A DNA stretch of 64,000 nucleotides from Pseudorhodoferax sp965279475. Lineage in GTDB: Bacteria; Pseudomonadota; Gammaproteobacteria; Burkholderiales; Burkholderiaceae_C. Below, in pieces: positions 22,131 to 31,353 of the stretch; positions within the stretch are counted from its first letter, which is position 1, and each line of letters begins with the position of its first letter. The translations under genes were made by a program, and so were the position numbers. Location of the stretch: positions 1 to 64,000 of the forward strand of contig CBDIIA010000001.1 in assembly GCA_965279475.1 (NCBI GenBank), written 5' to 3'. Below the pieces are notes generated by a model. That model was not told where the DNA came from and ran no database searches. It worked only from the letters and a program-made list of their open reading frames with translations.

Positions 22131-23713
22131 GGCCGCTCACGGGCCGCCTGGGCCTGGTTGCGCCCCTCGCCGGGTGCCTGGTCGCGGGCTGGGCACATGC
22201 GGTCGCCACGGCCGCACCGTGGAACGGGCAGCCGTTGTGGTGGCTGCAGCTGGCCGCGCTGGCCGTGTTGGTCGCGATCGTCGACCGATCTTCATCCGTC
22301 GCCGTCGCCGCGCTCCGCGGCTGGGTCTTCGGCCTGGCCTGGCTGGTCGGCACCTTCTGGTGGCTCTTCATCTCGATGCACACCTATGGCGGCTTGCCCG
22401 CGCCGCTGGCGGTGCTGGCTGTCATCGGCCTGGCGGGCGTGCTTGCGATCTACTACGCCATCGCCGCGGCGGTGGCGCGCTACGGCGCCGTGGCCAACCC
22501 GTTGTGGCGCGCCTTGCTCTGGGCATCGGTGTGGGTGCTGGCCGAACTGGGCCGCGGGCTCTGGTTCACCGGTTTTCCGTGGGGCGCCGCCGGTTATGCG
22601 CATGTCGACGGGCCGCTGGTGGCCTTCGCCCCGTGGGTGGGCGTCTATGGCATCACCGTGGTCGCGGTGTTCGCCGCTGCCTTGCTGGCCGCGTTCTGGC
22701 AGGCCGTTGCCGGGCCGGCCGCCAGCGCCGCGCAGGCGGTGCGGCGGGGCCTGGTGCCGGTCGCCGGCCTCGCCGGGGTGGCGCTGCTCGCCGTCCTGCT
22801 GGCCAGCCGGCCTGCGGCGGGGCCGTCGGCGGCGATGACGGCGCCGCTCACGGTCAGCCTGCTGCAGGGCAACATCCCGCAGGACGAGAAGTTCCAGGCC
22901 GGCACCGGCGTCGAGACGGCGCTGCGCTGGTACGGCGAGCAGTTGTCCAGGGCCCAGGCGCCCCTGGTCGTCGCGCCCGAGACGGCACTGCCGCTGCTGC
23001 CCGACCAGCTGCCGCCCGGTTATTGGGACGCGATGCGGGCACGTTTCGCCACCGGCGGCCAGACGGCGCTGATCGGCCTGCCGCTGGGCAGCGCCAGTGC
23101 GGGCTACACCAACGCGGTGTTGGGGCTGCGCCCTGGCGACGCCGCGCCGTTCGAATACGCCAAGCACCACCTGGTGCCGTTCGGCGAATTCATTCCACCG
23201 CTGTTCCGCTGGTTCACCGACATGATGAATATTCCGCTCGGCGACTTCCGGCGCGGTGACGTGGGACAGGCGTCGATGGTGCTGGGCGCGCAGCGGCTGG
23301 CACCCAACATCTGCTACGAGGATCTGTTCGGCGAAGAGCTCGGTGCCCGCTTCATCGATCCGGCCACGGCGCCGACGATCTTCGTCAACCTGAGCAACAT
23401 CGGCTGGTTCGGCGACTCCATCGCGATCGACCAGCACCTGGCCATCTCGCGCATGCGGGCGCTCGAATTCAACCGGCCGATGATTCGCGCCACCAACACC
23501 GGCGCTACCGCGATCATCGACGCCGCGGGCCGCGTGGTGCAGGCGCTGCCCCGGCTGACGCGTGGCGTGCTGGTGGGCGAGGTGCAGGGCCGTGACGACA
23601 TCACGCCGTTCGCGTGGTGGGTGTCGCGCTGCGGCCTGCTGCCGATCTGGCTGCCGGCCCTGTGCGTGGCGGCCATCGCCATCGCACTGCGCCGGCGCCG
23701 CCAGCCCGGCTGA
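22127..23713 (+). CDS. lnt: Apolipoprotein N-acyltransferase
   Basis: A 528-residue inner-membrane enzyme for the last step of lipoprotein maturation, N-acylation of the diacylated cysteine. Seven or so hydrophobic segments occupy residues 10-230 plus one near the C-terminus. The periplasmic nitrilase-like domain has the catalytic triad Glu285 (APETALP), Lys346 (YAKHHLVPFGE) and Cys396 (NICYEDLFG). Length and order after corC are standard. Confidence 0.97.
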   Translation: MRPLTGRLGLVAPLAGCLVAGWAHAVATAAPWNGQPLWWLQLAALAVLVAIVDRSSSVAVAALRGWVFGLAWLVGTFWWLFISMHTYGGLPAPLAVLAVIGLAGVLAIYYAIAAAVARYGAVANPLWRALLWASVWVLAELGRGLWFTGFPWGAAGYAHVDGPLVAFAPWVGVYGITVVAVFAAALLAAFWQAVAGPAASAAQAVRRGLVPVAGLAGVALLAVLLASRPAAGPSAAMTAPLTVSLLQGNIPQDEKFQAGTGVETALRWYGEQLSRAQAPLVVAPETALPLLPDQLPPGYWDAMRARFATGGQTALIGLPLGSASAGYTNAVLGLRPGDAAPFEYAKHHLVPFGEFIPPLFRWFTDMMNIPLGDFRRGDVGQASMVLGAQRLAPNICYEDLFGEELGARFIDPATAPTIFVNLSNIGWFGDSIAIDQHLAISRMRALEFNRPMIRATNTGATAIIDAAGRVVQALPRLTRGVLVGEVQGRDDITPFAWWVSRCGLLPIWLPALCVAAIAIALRRRRQPG

Positions 23714-23879
23714 CCCACCGCGCGGTCTTCATGCATGCCGCTTCGCAAGGCATGCCGATAGGGTCATGCGGAAACGGCATCGGCCGAGGGTTCCCGCGGA
23801 ACATCGCTTGCTTGACCATCGGCGTGCTGCTCCGCAGCGCCCCGTTTTGATGCTTTCCTACTGATTCAGGATCACCGAC

Positions 23880-24944
23880 ATGCAAAGACAACTTGCCCAA
23901 CTGATCGCCGGCCTGGCCATGGCCGCGCTCTCCACGCTGGCCGCCGCGCAGACCGCCAAACCCAACATCGTCGTGCTCGCCACCGGCGGCACCATCGCCG
24001 GCGCCGGCGCCTCCGCCGTCAACAGCGCCAGTTATGCCGCCGCCAAGGTGCCGGTCGACAAGCTGCTGGCCGGCCTGCCCGAACTCGCGAACGTGGCCAA
24101 CGTCAAGGGCGAGCAGGTGTTCCAGATCGCCTCCGAGAGCTTCACCAACGCCCAGCTGCTGGCGCTGGGCAAGCGGGTCTCGGCGCTGGCCAAGCAGGCC
24201 GATGTCGACGGCATCGTCGTCACGCACGGGACCGACACGCTCGAGGAAACCTCGTACTTCCTGAACCTGGTGATCCGCACCAGCAAGCCCATCGTCGTGG
24301 TCGGCTCGATGCGGCCCGGTACGGCGCTGTCGGCCGACGGTGCGCTGAACCTGCTCGACGCAGTGACGGTCGCGGCCAGCAAGGACGCAGTCGGCAAGGG
24401 TGTGCTGGTGACGATGAACGACGAGATCCAGAGCGGCCGTGACGTCAGCAAGAACGTCAACATCAAGACCGAGGCCTTCAAGAGCCAGTGGGGCCCGCTG
24501 GGCATGGTGGTCGAGGGCAAGAACTACTGGTTCCGTGCGCCGGTCAAGCGCCACACCGCACAGTCCGAGTTCAACATCGACGAGATCGAGGCGTTGGCGC
24601 CGGTCGAGATCGTCTACAGCTACGGCAACGTGCCGCGCATCGCGTTCGACGCGGTCGGCAAGAGCGGCATCAAGGCGCTGGTGCACGGCGGCCCGGGCAA
24701 TGGTTCGGTGGCCGACCGCATCGTGCCGGTGCTGCAGGACCTGCGTGCCCAAGGCGTGCAGATCATCCGCTCGTCCCGCGTGCCGGACGGCTTCGTGCTG
24801 CGCAATGCAGAGCAGCCCGACGACAAGTTCGACTGGGTCGTGGCCCACGACCTGCGTCCGCAGAAGGCACGCATCCTGGCGGCCGTGGCACTGACCAAGC
24901 CGATCAGCACGGCCGATCTGCAGCGGATCTTCTGGGAATATTGA
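23880..24944 (+). CDS. ansB: L-asparaginase, type II, periplasmic
   Basis: A 354-residue asparaginase that hydrolyses asparagine to aspartate and ammonia. A Sec signal peptide (cleavage after AAAQ, about residue 24) precedes NIVVLATGGTIAGAG (first active-site Thr) and VTHGTDTLEETSYFL (second Thr-Asp pair). VHGGPGNGS is also conserved. The length matches E. coli AnsB. It converges with the BASS gene and no terminator is visible between them. Confidence 0.95.
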   Translation: MQRQLAQLIAGLAMAALSTLAAAQTAKPNIVVLATGGTIAGAGASAVNSASYAAAKVPVDKLLAGLPELANVANVKGEQVFQIASESFTNAQLLALGKRVSALAKQADVDGIVVTHGTDTLEETSYFLNLVIRTSKPIVVVGSMRPGTALSADGALNLLDAVTVAASKDAVGKGVLVTMNDEIQSGRDVSKNVNIKTEAFKSQWGPLGMVVEGKNYWFRAPVKRHTAQSEFNIDEIEALAPVEIVYSYGNVPRIAFDAVGKSGIKALVHGGPGNGSVADRIVPVLQDLRAQGVQIIRSSRVPDGFVLRNAEQPDDKFDWVVAHDLRPQKARILAAVALTKPISTADLQRIFWEY

Positions 24945-24965
24945 TCCTGGCGGCTCTCATGGCTC

Positions 24966-25859
24966 TCAGGCCGGCGCACCCGTGCTGTGCTGCCGGCTTG
25001 CGTCCTTGCGGCGCCAGAGCAGGGCCAGCGTGAGCCCGCTGACGATGTGCCAGATGCCCCAGAGGCTGGCGATCAGCACCATGCCGAGGTCGCTGTTGAA
25101 CTGCACCGCGATGATGCCCAGCGCCAGCCCGGAGTTCTGCATGCCGCCCTCGATCATCACCGCGCGGCGGTCGCGTTCGCTGACGCGCATCGCCACACTC
25201 GTCAGGTAGCCGAACAAGAGCCCGCTGGCGTTGTGCAGCACCACGATGGCCAGCAGCGGCAGCAGGCCGAGCGTCAGCAGCTGGCGCTCCTTGACCAGGC
25301 CGAGCACGATGAAGGCTAGCAGCGCCACCAAGGAGAAATTCGCCAGCGGCTTCTGCAACCGCGCCGTGAGCCGCGGCGCACGGTGCGCCATGCACAGGCC
25401 CAGCGCCATCGGCACGGCCAGCAGCAGCAACAGGCTGACCCAGATGTCCGAGGCGTCGATGGACAGCGTGCGCAGCCAGCCGGCGGTGACCGGGTTGCTC
25501 GCGATCATCCAGCTGAAGTTGAACGGCGTCGCGACCAGCGCGATGACGCTGGCGACCGCCGACACGCTGACCGACAGCGCCGTGTTGCCGCGCCCGAAGT
25601 GCGTGATGACGTTGCTGAGCGAACCGCCCGGGCAGGCCGCGACCAGGATCATCGCGGCCTCGATGTCGGCCGGCAGGTCGAGCAGCAGGGTGGCGCCCCA
25701 GGTGCCGACCGGCAGCAGGATGAACTGCGGGATCAGTCCGCAGACCACGGCACGCGGCGTCTCGGCGACGCGCCGGAAATCGTCGAGCTTCAGCTCCAGC
25801 GCCACCGAAAAGACCATCGTGGCCAGCACCAGGCTCAGCACCAGTTGTGGTGTCGTCAT
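24966..25859 (-). CDS. Bile acid:sodium symporter (BASS) family transporter
   Basis: A 297-residue integral membrane protein with about nine or ten hydrophobic segments. The family landmarks are ACPGGSLSNVITHFGRGNTALS (crossover motif) and EGGMQNSGLALGIIAVQF. BASS proteins carry organic anions, keto acids or precursors with sodium. The ATG at 25859 follows GGAGGAGACGGGG. It lies 36 bp after the RidA gene on the same strand, so it may be the last gene of the operon to its right, as an importer or exporter of its product. Confidence 0.88.
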   Translation of the reverse strand: MTTPQLVLSLVLATMVFSVALELKLDDFRRVAETPRAVVCGLIPQFILLPVGTWGATLLLDLPADIEAAMILVAACPGGSLSNVITHFGRGNTALSVSVSAVASVIALVATPFNFSWMIASNPVTAGWLRTLSIDASDIWVSLLLLLAVPMALGLCMAHRAPRLTARLQKPLANFSLVALLAFIVLGLVKERQLLTLGLLPLLAIVVLHNASGLLFGYLTSVAMRVSERDRRAVMIEGGMQNSGLALGIIAVQFNSDLGMVLIASLWGIWHIVSGLTLALLWRRKDASRQHSTGAPA

Positions 25860-25895
25860 GTCCCCGTCTCCTCCGGGGCACATGATAGGCGCGTG

Positions 25896-26351
25896 TCAGC
25901 GCGGCAGGAACATCGTGGCTTCGATCTCGACCAGCACCTCGTCGCCCGGCAGGAAGCGGGACACCTCGACGACGGTGCTGACCGGCGGCTCGCCCGGATA
26001 GAACAGGCCGCGCACCCGGTTGTACGGCGCGTAGTGGTGCAGGTGCCGGAAGTACTGCACCAGCTTGAAGACGTCGCCCATGCCGCCGCCATGTTCGGCC
26101 GCCAGCGCGCGGATGCGCTCCAGCACGAACCAGCTCTGCGCGACGATGGGCGCCTCGAACACGTCGACGCTCATCTGGCCGGTGTCGTAGCCCAGCGGTC
26201 GCAGCGCGAGCCGTGCCGCGTCAGGGATGTCCTCGTAGCGGGACACGGCGCGCCGCGTGGCCGGGTCGACCGCCACCACGCCGCTCATGAAGACGAAGTC
26301 GCCCACACGTTTGGCCGCGGCATAACGCGCCATCGGCTGGCCCATGCTCAC
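25896..26351 (-). CDS. RidA/YjgF/UK114-family protein
   Basis: A 151-residue RidA-family protein (imine/enamine deaminase fold). FVFMSGVVAVDP and the C-terminal PPVSTVVEVSRFLPGDEVLVEIEA block are typical; the latter has Arg-Phe where classical RidA has the imine-binding Arg. An insertion after DPATRRAV makes it longer than E. coli RidA. The GTG at 26351 follows GGAGG at 7 nt and overlaps the FAD-oxidase stop (GTGA); an ATG two codons on is the alternative. In context it may hydrolyse a reactive imine made by the oxidase or deaminase. Confidence 0.85.
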   Translation of the reverse strand: MSMGQPMARYAAAKRVGDFVFMSGVVAVDPATRRAVSRYEDIPDAARLALRPLGYDTGQMSVDVFEAPIVAQSWFVLERIRALAAEHGGGMGDVFKLVQYFRHLHHYAPYNRVRGLFYPGEPPVSTVVEVSRFLPGDEVLVEIEATMFLPR

Positions 26352-27742
26352 GGTGCCGCCTCCGCCGCGATGGCCGGACCAACCGCCGCCCTGGCTGGCC
26401 AGTCGCGCAGCTTGCCCGGGTTCAGCAGGCCCTGCGGGTCGAAGCGCTTCTTCATCTCGACGACCTCGGGCGGCAGCGCGCCGCCGGCCTTGCCGTCCTC
26501 GACGATGAAGGTGTGCGGGTTGTTGATGCGCACGCCCTGCGCGCGGTGGATGCGGATGATCTCGTCCAGCCGCTCCTCGGTCGTGAAACGCACCAGCTGC
26601 AACGCGCTGCAGGTGATCAGCCCGTCCATGTTGCGCAGGAACTCGGCGTGCATCAGCACCTCGCCGCCGAGCAGCTTCTCCATGCCGGTGATCTGCTGCA
26701 CATGCTGGCCGGGCACGAAGCTGCTCTGCAGGTAGGTCAGCGTCTTGTCGATCTTGAGCGCATGCAGCGTCGTGTGGTTCCAGGTGAACTCCATCAGCGT
26801 GCGGTTGCTCTTGCGCACCTCTTCGTCGGTCTTGCGGTAGGTGACCGTGCCGCCGTGCGTGGCCACCAGCTGCTGCAGTGCGTCCTCGTTCGACTCGGCC
26901 ACCAGCGACAGCACGGCATGGCAGCCGGTGGGCAGGTGTTCGGCCAGCTGGCCCAGCAGATCGGGCACGGGGCTGGCAAAGAACGCCACCTCGCGCTTCA
27001 CGATGCCGGGCGCATGGGCCAGTGCGTCGCCGAAGGCCAGCGCCTTGGCGAAACTGTCGAAGGTCACCAGCGTTTCCAGCCACGGGTGGGCCGGTGCCAG
27101 CGCCACCTCGATCTCGAGCACCAGCCCGTTCGTGCCCCACAGGTGGTGCATGCGCATCGCCTCGGCACCGCGCAGCTCGACGACCTGCGGCTCGGGCGCG
27201 ATCGTCATCGCGCGCACGCCCAGCACATTGCCGGGCGCACCCAGCGGGCCGTAGTTGATCGAGCCCACGCCGCCGAAGCCGCCACCGAACAGGCCGCCCA
27301 GCGTCGCACTGCGGTAGGTCGACGGCACGCAGCGCAGTTCCTGGCCCGACACCCGCGTGTGTTTCTCGAGCTCGGCCAGCCGGATGCCGGCCTGCGCGCG
27401 GGCCACGCCCGGGCGCACCCAGAGTGCCGCGTTGTAGCCGGTCATGTCGAGCACCACGCCGCCGGCCAGCGGCGTGGTCTGGCCGTAGTTGCCGGTACCG
27501 CTGCCGCGGATCGTGATCGGCACGGCGCGGCGTGCGCAGGCCGCCACCAGCGCGCGGATCTCGTCTTCGCTGCGCGGCCGCACCACGACGTCGGCGCGCT
27601 TGTCCTTCAGCTGCCGGTTCAGCACCGGGCTGAACCAGGCGAAGTCCTGCGACAGCCGGGCGACGCGGCCCGGGTCGGTGATCCAGTCGAGACCGGGGAG
27701 TTCGGCCAGCAGGGGCGCGACGGTGGGAGAGAGGTCGGTCAT
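26348..27742 (-). CDS. FAD-linked oxidase (D-lactate dehydrogenase/glycolate oxidase type)
   Basis: A 464-residue flavoprotein. The N-terminal FAD-binding type-4 domain has the phosphate loop VPITIRGSGTGNYGQTTPL (about residues 72-90) and the second FAD block LGGLFGGGFGGVGSINYG. The C-terminal cap domain ends FDPQGLLNPGKL, the family signature. It oxidises a 2-hydroxy acid or similar substrate; which one cannot be told. It begins 2 bp after the permease stop, so it is co-translated with the ABC importer. Confidence 0.87.
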   Translation of the reverse strand: MTDLSPTVAPLLAELPGLDWITDPGRVARLSQDFAWFSPVLNRQLKDKRADVVVRPRSEDEIRALVAACARRAVPITIRGSGTGNYGQTTPLAGGVVLDMTGYNAALWVRPGVARAQAGIRLAELEKHTRVSGQELRCVPSTYRSATLGGLFGGGFGGVGSINYGPLGAPGNVLGVRAMTIAPEPQVVELRGAEAMRMHHLWGTNGLVLEIEVALAPAHPWLETLVTFDSFAKALAFGDALAHAPGIVKREVAFFASPVPDLLGQLAEHLPTGCHAVLSLVAESNEDALQQLVATHGGTVTYRKTDEEVRKSNRTLMEFTWNHTTLHALKIDKTLTYLQSSFVPGQHVQQITGMEKLLGGEVLMHAEFLRNMDGLITCSALQLVRFTTEERLDEIIRIHRAQGVRINNPHTFIVEDGKAGGALPPEVVEMKKRFDPQGLLNPGKLRDWPARAAVGPAIAAEAAP

Positions 27743-27744
27743 GG

Positions 27745-28557
27745 TCAATCGTGGGAAAGTTCGCTCGCGTGCCAGGAGCCGAGCGCGAGTTTGCTCAGCC
27801 AGGCCATCACGACGAACAGGCCGACCCCGGTCAGCGAGATCAGCAGCAGCGCGGCGAACATGCGCGGGATGTTGAGCTGGTAGCCCGACATCAGGATCTG
27901 GTAGGCCAGGCCGGTGCCGGTGCCGCCGGTGCCGGCGACGAACTCGGCCACCACGGCGCCGATCAGCGCCAGCCCGCTCGAGATGCGCAGCCCGCCGAAG
28001 AAGTAGGGCAGCGCGCTGGGGATGCGCAGGCGCAGCAGCGTCTGCGTGCGGGTGGCGCGGTTCATTGCGAAGTAGCTCTGCAGGTCGGGGTCGATGCTGC
28101 GCAGGCCGAGCGTGGTGTTCGAGATGATCGGAAACAGCGCGACCAGCGCCGCGCAGATCACCAGTGAAGCGGTCGGGTTCTTCACCCAGATGATGATCAG
28201 CGGCGCGACCGCGACGATCGGCGTCACCTGCAGCAGCACCGCATAGGGGAACAGCGCCGTTTCGATCGCACGGCTCTGTACGAACAGGAACGAGATCAGC
28301 ACGCCGACCACGGTTGCGACGACGAACGACAGCACGGTGATCTTCAGCGTGACCAGCAGGGCCGTGCCCAGTGCCATCCAGTCGGTCACCAGCGTCTGCA
28401 TCATCAGCAGCGGCGACGGCACCAGGTAGGGCGGCAACTTCCAGGCGGTGACCATCCACTGCCAGCCGCCGATCAGCACCAGCGCCACCAGCACCGGGTA
28501 GAGCACACGCTGCACGCGCGGCTGCTGCAGCAAGGGGAGCGGGGCAGCCTGCTTCAT
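27745..28557 (-). CDS. ABC transporter permease (SsuC/ThiX type)
   Basis: A 270-residue binding-protein-dependent permease with six predicted membrane spans. The EAA-type loop (about residues 165-190) is RATRTQTLLRLRIPSALPYFFGGLRIS. It belongs to the nitrate/sulfonate/taurine/pyrimidine-type importers. The ATG at 28557 overlaps the ATPase stop (ATGA). Confidence 0.9.
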   Translation of the reverse strand: MKQAAPLPLLQQPRVQRVLYPVLVALVLIGGWQWMVTAWKLPPYLVPSPLLMMQTLVTDWMALGTALLVTLKITVLSFVVATVVGVLISFLFVQSRAIETALFPYAVLLQVTPIVAVAPLIIIWVKNPTASLVICAALVALFPIISNTTLGLRSIDPDLQSYFAMNRATRTQTLLRLRIPSALPYFFGGLRISSGLALIGAVVAEFVAGTGGTGTGLAYQILMSGYQLNIPRMFAALLLISLTGVGLFVVMAWLSKLALGSWHASELSHD

Positions 28558-29366
28558 GCTTCGGCCTCTTCGTCGGTGCTCTGGCTGGCGCGCAGCAGGC
28601 TGTCCTGCAGGTGTTTGGCGTAGCGGCTGAACGCCGGCGTGACCATGAAGTCGGGCTTGCGCGGGTACGGCTCGTCGATGGCGAGTTCTTCCTCGATGCG
28701 CCCCGGGCGCGCGGCCATCATCACGACGCGGGTCGACAGGAACACGGCCTCGTGGATCGAGTGCGTCACGAACACCACCGTCAGGTTCTTCTTGCGCCAC
28801 AGCTCCAGCAGGTCGGCGTCAAGCTTGTGGCGGGTGATCTCGTCGAGCGCGCCGAAGGGTTCGTCCATCAGCAGCAGCGTCGGCTGTACCACCAGCCCGC
28901 GGGCGATCGACACACGCATCTGCATGCCGCCCGACAGCGCGCGCGGCAGCGCCTTCGCGAACTTCGACAGGCCCACCAGCGCCAGCGCCTCGGCCACGCG
29001 CGTATCGGCCTCGGCGCGTGGCACGCCGGCCAGGTCCAGCGGCAGGCGCACATTGGTCTGCACGCTGGCCCAGGGCATCAAGGTGGGCGACTGGAACACG
29101 AACGCCAGCTTGTTGTCCGGGTTGGCCTGCAGCTGCGCCACCGGCTTGCGCCAGACCAGCAGCCGGCCGTCGCTGGGTTCGAGCAGCCCGGCGATCATCT
29201 TCAGCAGCGTGCTCTTGCCGCAGCCCGACGGCCCGAGCAACGTGACGAACTCACCCGGCTGGATCGTCAGGTCGACCGGCTGCAGCGCGACCGTGCCGTT
29301 GGGGTAGGTCTTCTGCGCCGAGAGGACCTCGATCGCCGGAACCGGATGCGAAGGGGCTGTGCTCAT
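28554..29366 (-). CDS. ABC transporter ATP-binding protein
   Basis: A 270-residue ATPase with Walker A GPSGCGKST (about 42-50), the Q-loop FVFQSPTLMPW, signature LSGGM, Walker B LLLMDEP and the H-loop VFVTHSIHEAVFLSTRVV. The SIHEA segment is typical of the SsuB/TauB/ThiZ branch. It lies 19 bp after the substrate-binding protein gene and overlaps the permease, forming a complete importer. Confidence 0.94.
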   Translation of the reverse strand: MSTAPSHPVPAIEVLSAQKTYPNGTVALQPVDLTIQPGEFVTLLGPSGCGKSTLLKMIAGLLEPSDGRLLVWRKPVAQLQANPDNKLAFVFQSPTLMPWASVQTNVRLPLDLAGVPRAEADTRVAEALALVGLSKFAKALPRALSGGMQMRVSIARGLVVQPTLLLMDEPFGALDEITRHKLDADLLELWRKKNLTVVFVTHSIHEAVFLSTRVVMMAARPGRIEEELAIDEPYPRKPDFMVTPAFSRYAKHLQDSLLRASQSTDEEAEA

Positions 29367-29385
29367 GTCGGTAGGGCGGCTAGGC

Positions 29386-30387
29386 TCAGGGAAGAACCTT
29401 GATGTCCTTGATCAAGTCGAGCTTGTAGGCCTGCGCGATCGACACCTTGGCCGGGTCGATGAACTTGTTGCTCAGCAGGAAGTCGTAGCTCGCCTTCATG
29501 CGGGCTTCGGTCATCGTGCCGATGCCGTTCCTGGCCGCGTCGCCGCTGGTGATGATGCCCACCTCCTTCAGCTTGACCACGCTGTAGGCCAGTTGGTCGT
29601 CGGTCATGTTGGGGTTGTCCTTCTTGATCAGCGCGTTGGCGGGTGCCGGGTCGGCCAGGTAGCTCTTCCAGCCTTCGGCCGAAGCGCGGATGAAGTCGCT
29701 GACGACCTTGGTGCGTTCGGCCACCGTCTTGTCCAGGCAGGAGATCGTCGTCGAGTACGACGGGTAGCCGTGGTCGGAGAACAGGAAGGTGTTGGCCTTC
29801 ACGCCGGCCTTCTGGATCGCGTAGGGCTCGGACGTCAGGTAGCCCTGCTGCACCATGTTCTTGTCGGCGACGAAGGGCTGGATGTTGAAGGTATATGGCC
29901 GCATCTGCGCGTCGGTGAAGCCGTACTTGTTCTTGAGCCAGGCCCAGTAGCCCTGGATCGCGCTCTGGCTCACCAGCAGCGTCTTGCTCTTCATGTCCTC
30001 GAAGCTCTTCACGTCCTCGTGGGCGATGAAGACCTGCGGATCTTTCTGGAAGATCGCGGCCACGGTGACCACCGGCAGGCCGCTGTCGCGGGCGCGGATC
30101 ATCTGCAGGTCGCTCGACCCCATGATGCAGTCGGCCTGGCCGGCACCCATCAGCTGCAGCGTGTTGACCTGGGGGCCGCCCATCTTGATCGTCACGTCGA
30201 GACCGTACTTCTTGTAGATGCCGGTCGCCACCGCCTGGTAGAAGCCGCCGTGCTCGGCCTGCGCGTACCAGTTGGTGAGGTAGGTGAACTTTTCCTGAGC
30301 GTGCGCGCCAGCGGCGGCGAGCCCCAGGACGGTGGCGCCCAGGACCTGGGCGGTGCGGAAGGCGAGACGGGTGAGACGGTGGTGCAT
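29386..30387 (-). CDS. ABC substrate-binding protein, NMT1/THI5 family
   Basis: A 333-residue periplasmic binding protein. The signal peptide is about residues 1-31 (ending AAAGAHAQ). The mature part begins FTYLTNWYAQAEHGGFYQA, the NMT1/THI5 start; this W-x-A-x-x-E-H-G-G-F pattern is shared with binders of pyrimidine precursors such as ThiY. GSSDLQMIRARDSGLPVV follows. Family ligands include thiamine pyrimidines, sulfonates and riboflavin. The ATG at 30387 follows AAGGAGCTTTCGC. A 99-bp gap upstream could house an internal promoter, but none is obvious. Confidence 0.88.
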   Translation of the reverse strand: MHHRLTRLAFRTAQVLGATVLGLAAAGAHAQEKFTYLTNWYAQAEHGGFYQAVATGIYKKYGLDVTIKMGGPQVNTLQLMGAGQADCIMGSSDLQMIRARDSGLPVVTVAAIFQKDPQVFIAHEDVKSFEDMKSKTLLVSQSAIQGYWAWLKNKYGFTDAQMRPYTFNIQPFVADKNMVQQGYLTSEPYAIQKAGVKANTFLFSDHGYPSYSTTISCLDKTVAERTKVVSDFIRASAEGWKSYLADPAPANALIKKDNPNMTDDQLAYSVVKLKEVGIITSGDAARNGIGTMTEARMKASYDFLLSNKFIDPAKVSIAQAYKLDLIKDIKVLP

Positions 30388-30486
30388 GCGAAAGCTCCTT
30401 GGGTCAGACAAATCAGTCAGGGATGGAAGGCCGGTTGCGAGAACTCTGGATAGCAAAAGACGGGCCGCGTCGGCTGCCACAGGCAT

Positions 30487-31341
30487 TCACAGCGATTTCT
30501 GGATATGGCCGGTGTACTGGCCGCGGTCCCAGGTGGGCTCCTCGCGCACCACCCAGCGCAGGTGGTACAGCTCGGTCAGCGCCTGCACCCAGCTGTTGGC
30601 CAGCGTGTCGAGGATCTCCTCGCCCTGCTCGCGGGTGGCGGTGGTCGGGTCGCCGATCACGCCGCTCGGCCCGAAGTCGCGGGAGGTCCAGGCGCAGGCC
30701 GGCCGGCCGTCGGCCGACAGCAGCTTGATCGGGAACTCGGGCGGGAAGTTGGCCACGGCGCGGTCCATGTGCACCGTATCGGGCGCCAGCGCCAGCATCA
30801 GCGCCGTCTCGGAATGGCCGGCGTGCATCGACAGCTTCTTTTCCTTGTCGCTCACCTGTTTGCTGGCCGCGCTGGGCAGGCGCGACACGCCGTGTGGCAC
30901 CACGACGAAGTCGCCATGCCGCAGCCGCAGCTCGCGCGCCGCCATCTCCAGCACCTGGGGCTGGCCGCCGTGGCCGTTGGCCAGCAGCAGCTTGCGAAAG
31001 CCGGAGCGGTAGACCGATTCGCCGATCTCGGTCACGGTCGACAGCAGCGTGGTGCCGCTGAGCGTCATCGTGCCGGGGAAGTGCAGGTGCTCCTCCGACT
31101 TGCCGTAGGTGATCGGCGCCATCGCGAACGCGCGGATGTTGGCCGGCAGGCGCTCGAGCGCCTTGCCCATCACGCCCGACGCGATCACGCTGTCGACCGA
31201 GCACGGTAGGTGCGGGCCGTGTTGCTCGATCGCGCCGCAGGGCAGCACGATGACCGTGTTCTCGATGTCGGGCAGCGCGTTGATCTCGGGCCAGCTCAGG
31301 TAGGGCAGAAAACGGTGCGGGGGAATGTAGCCGTGCAGCAT
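30487..31341 (-). CDS. Creatininase (creatinine amidohydrolase) family protein
   Basis: A 284-residue metal-dependent amidohydrolase. GAIEQHGPHLPCSVD carries Glu39, His41 and Asp50, spaced as the metal ligands of creatininase (E34/H36/D45). LANGHGGQPQ and SMHAGHSET provide the remaining conserved His and Glu residues. Family members open cyclic amides such as creatinine or act on related pyrimidine or pterin derivatives. It lies 12 bp after the deaminase-type gene. GGAGCCTCC precedes the ATG at 31341. Confidence 0.9.
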   Translation of the reverse strand: MLHGYIPPHRFLPYLSWPEINALPDIENTVIVLPCGAIEQHGPHLPCSVDSVIASGVMGKALERLPANIRAFAMAPITYGKSEEHLHFPGTMTLSGTTLLSTVTEIGESVYRSGFRKLLLANGHGGQPQVLEMAARELRLRHGDFVVVPHGVSRLPSAASKQVSDKEKKLSMHAGHSETALMLALAPDTVHMDRAVANFPPEFPIKLLSADGRPACAWTSRDFGPSGVIGDPTTATREQGEEILDTLANSWVQALTELYHLRWVVREEPTWDRGQYTGHIQKSL

Positions 31342-31353
31342 GGAGGCTCCTTG

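Noticed and set aside
23732..23754. GCATGCC/GGCATGC hairpin after lnt as a terminator
   Set aside because: The stem is good but no T tract follows, so intrinsic termination is not supported.
27203..30486. Possible thiamine (THI-box) riboswitch near the NMT1/THI5 importer
   Set aside because: I looked before the binding-protein gene and before the first operon gene and saw no THI-box core; thiamine genes are absent around it.
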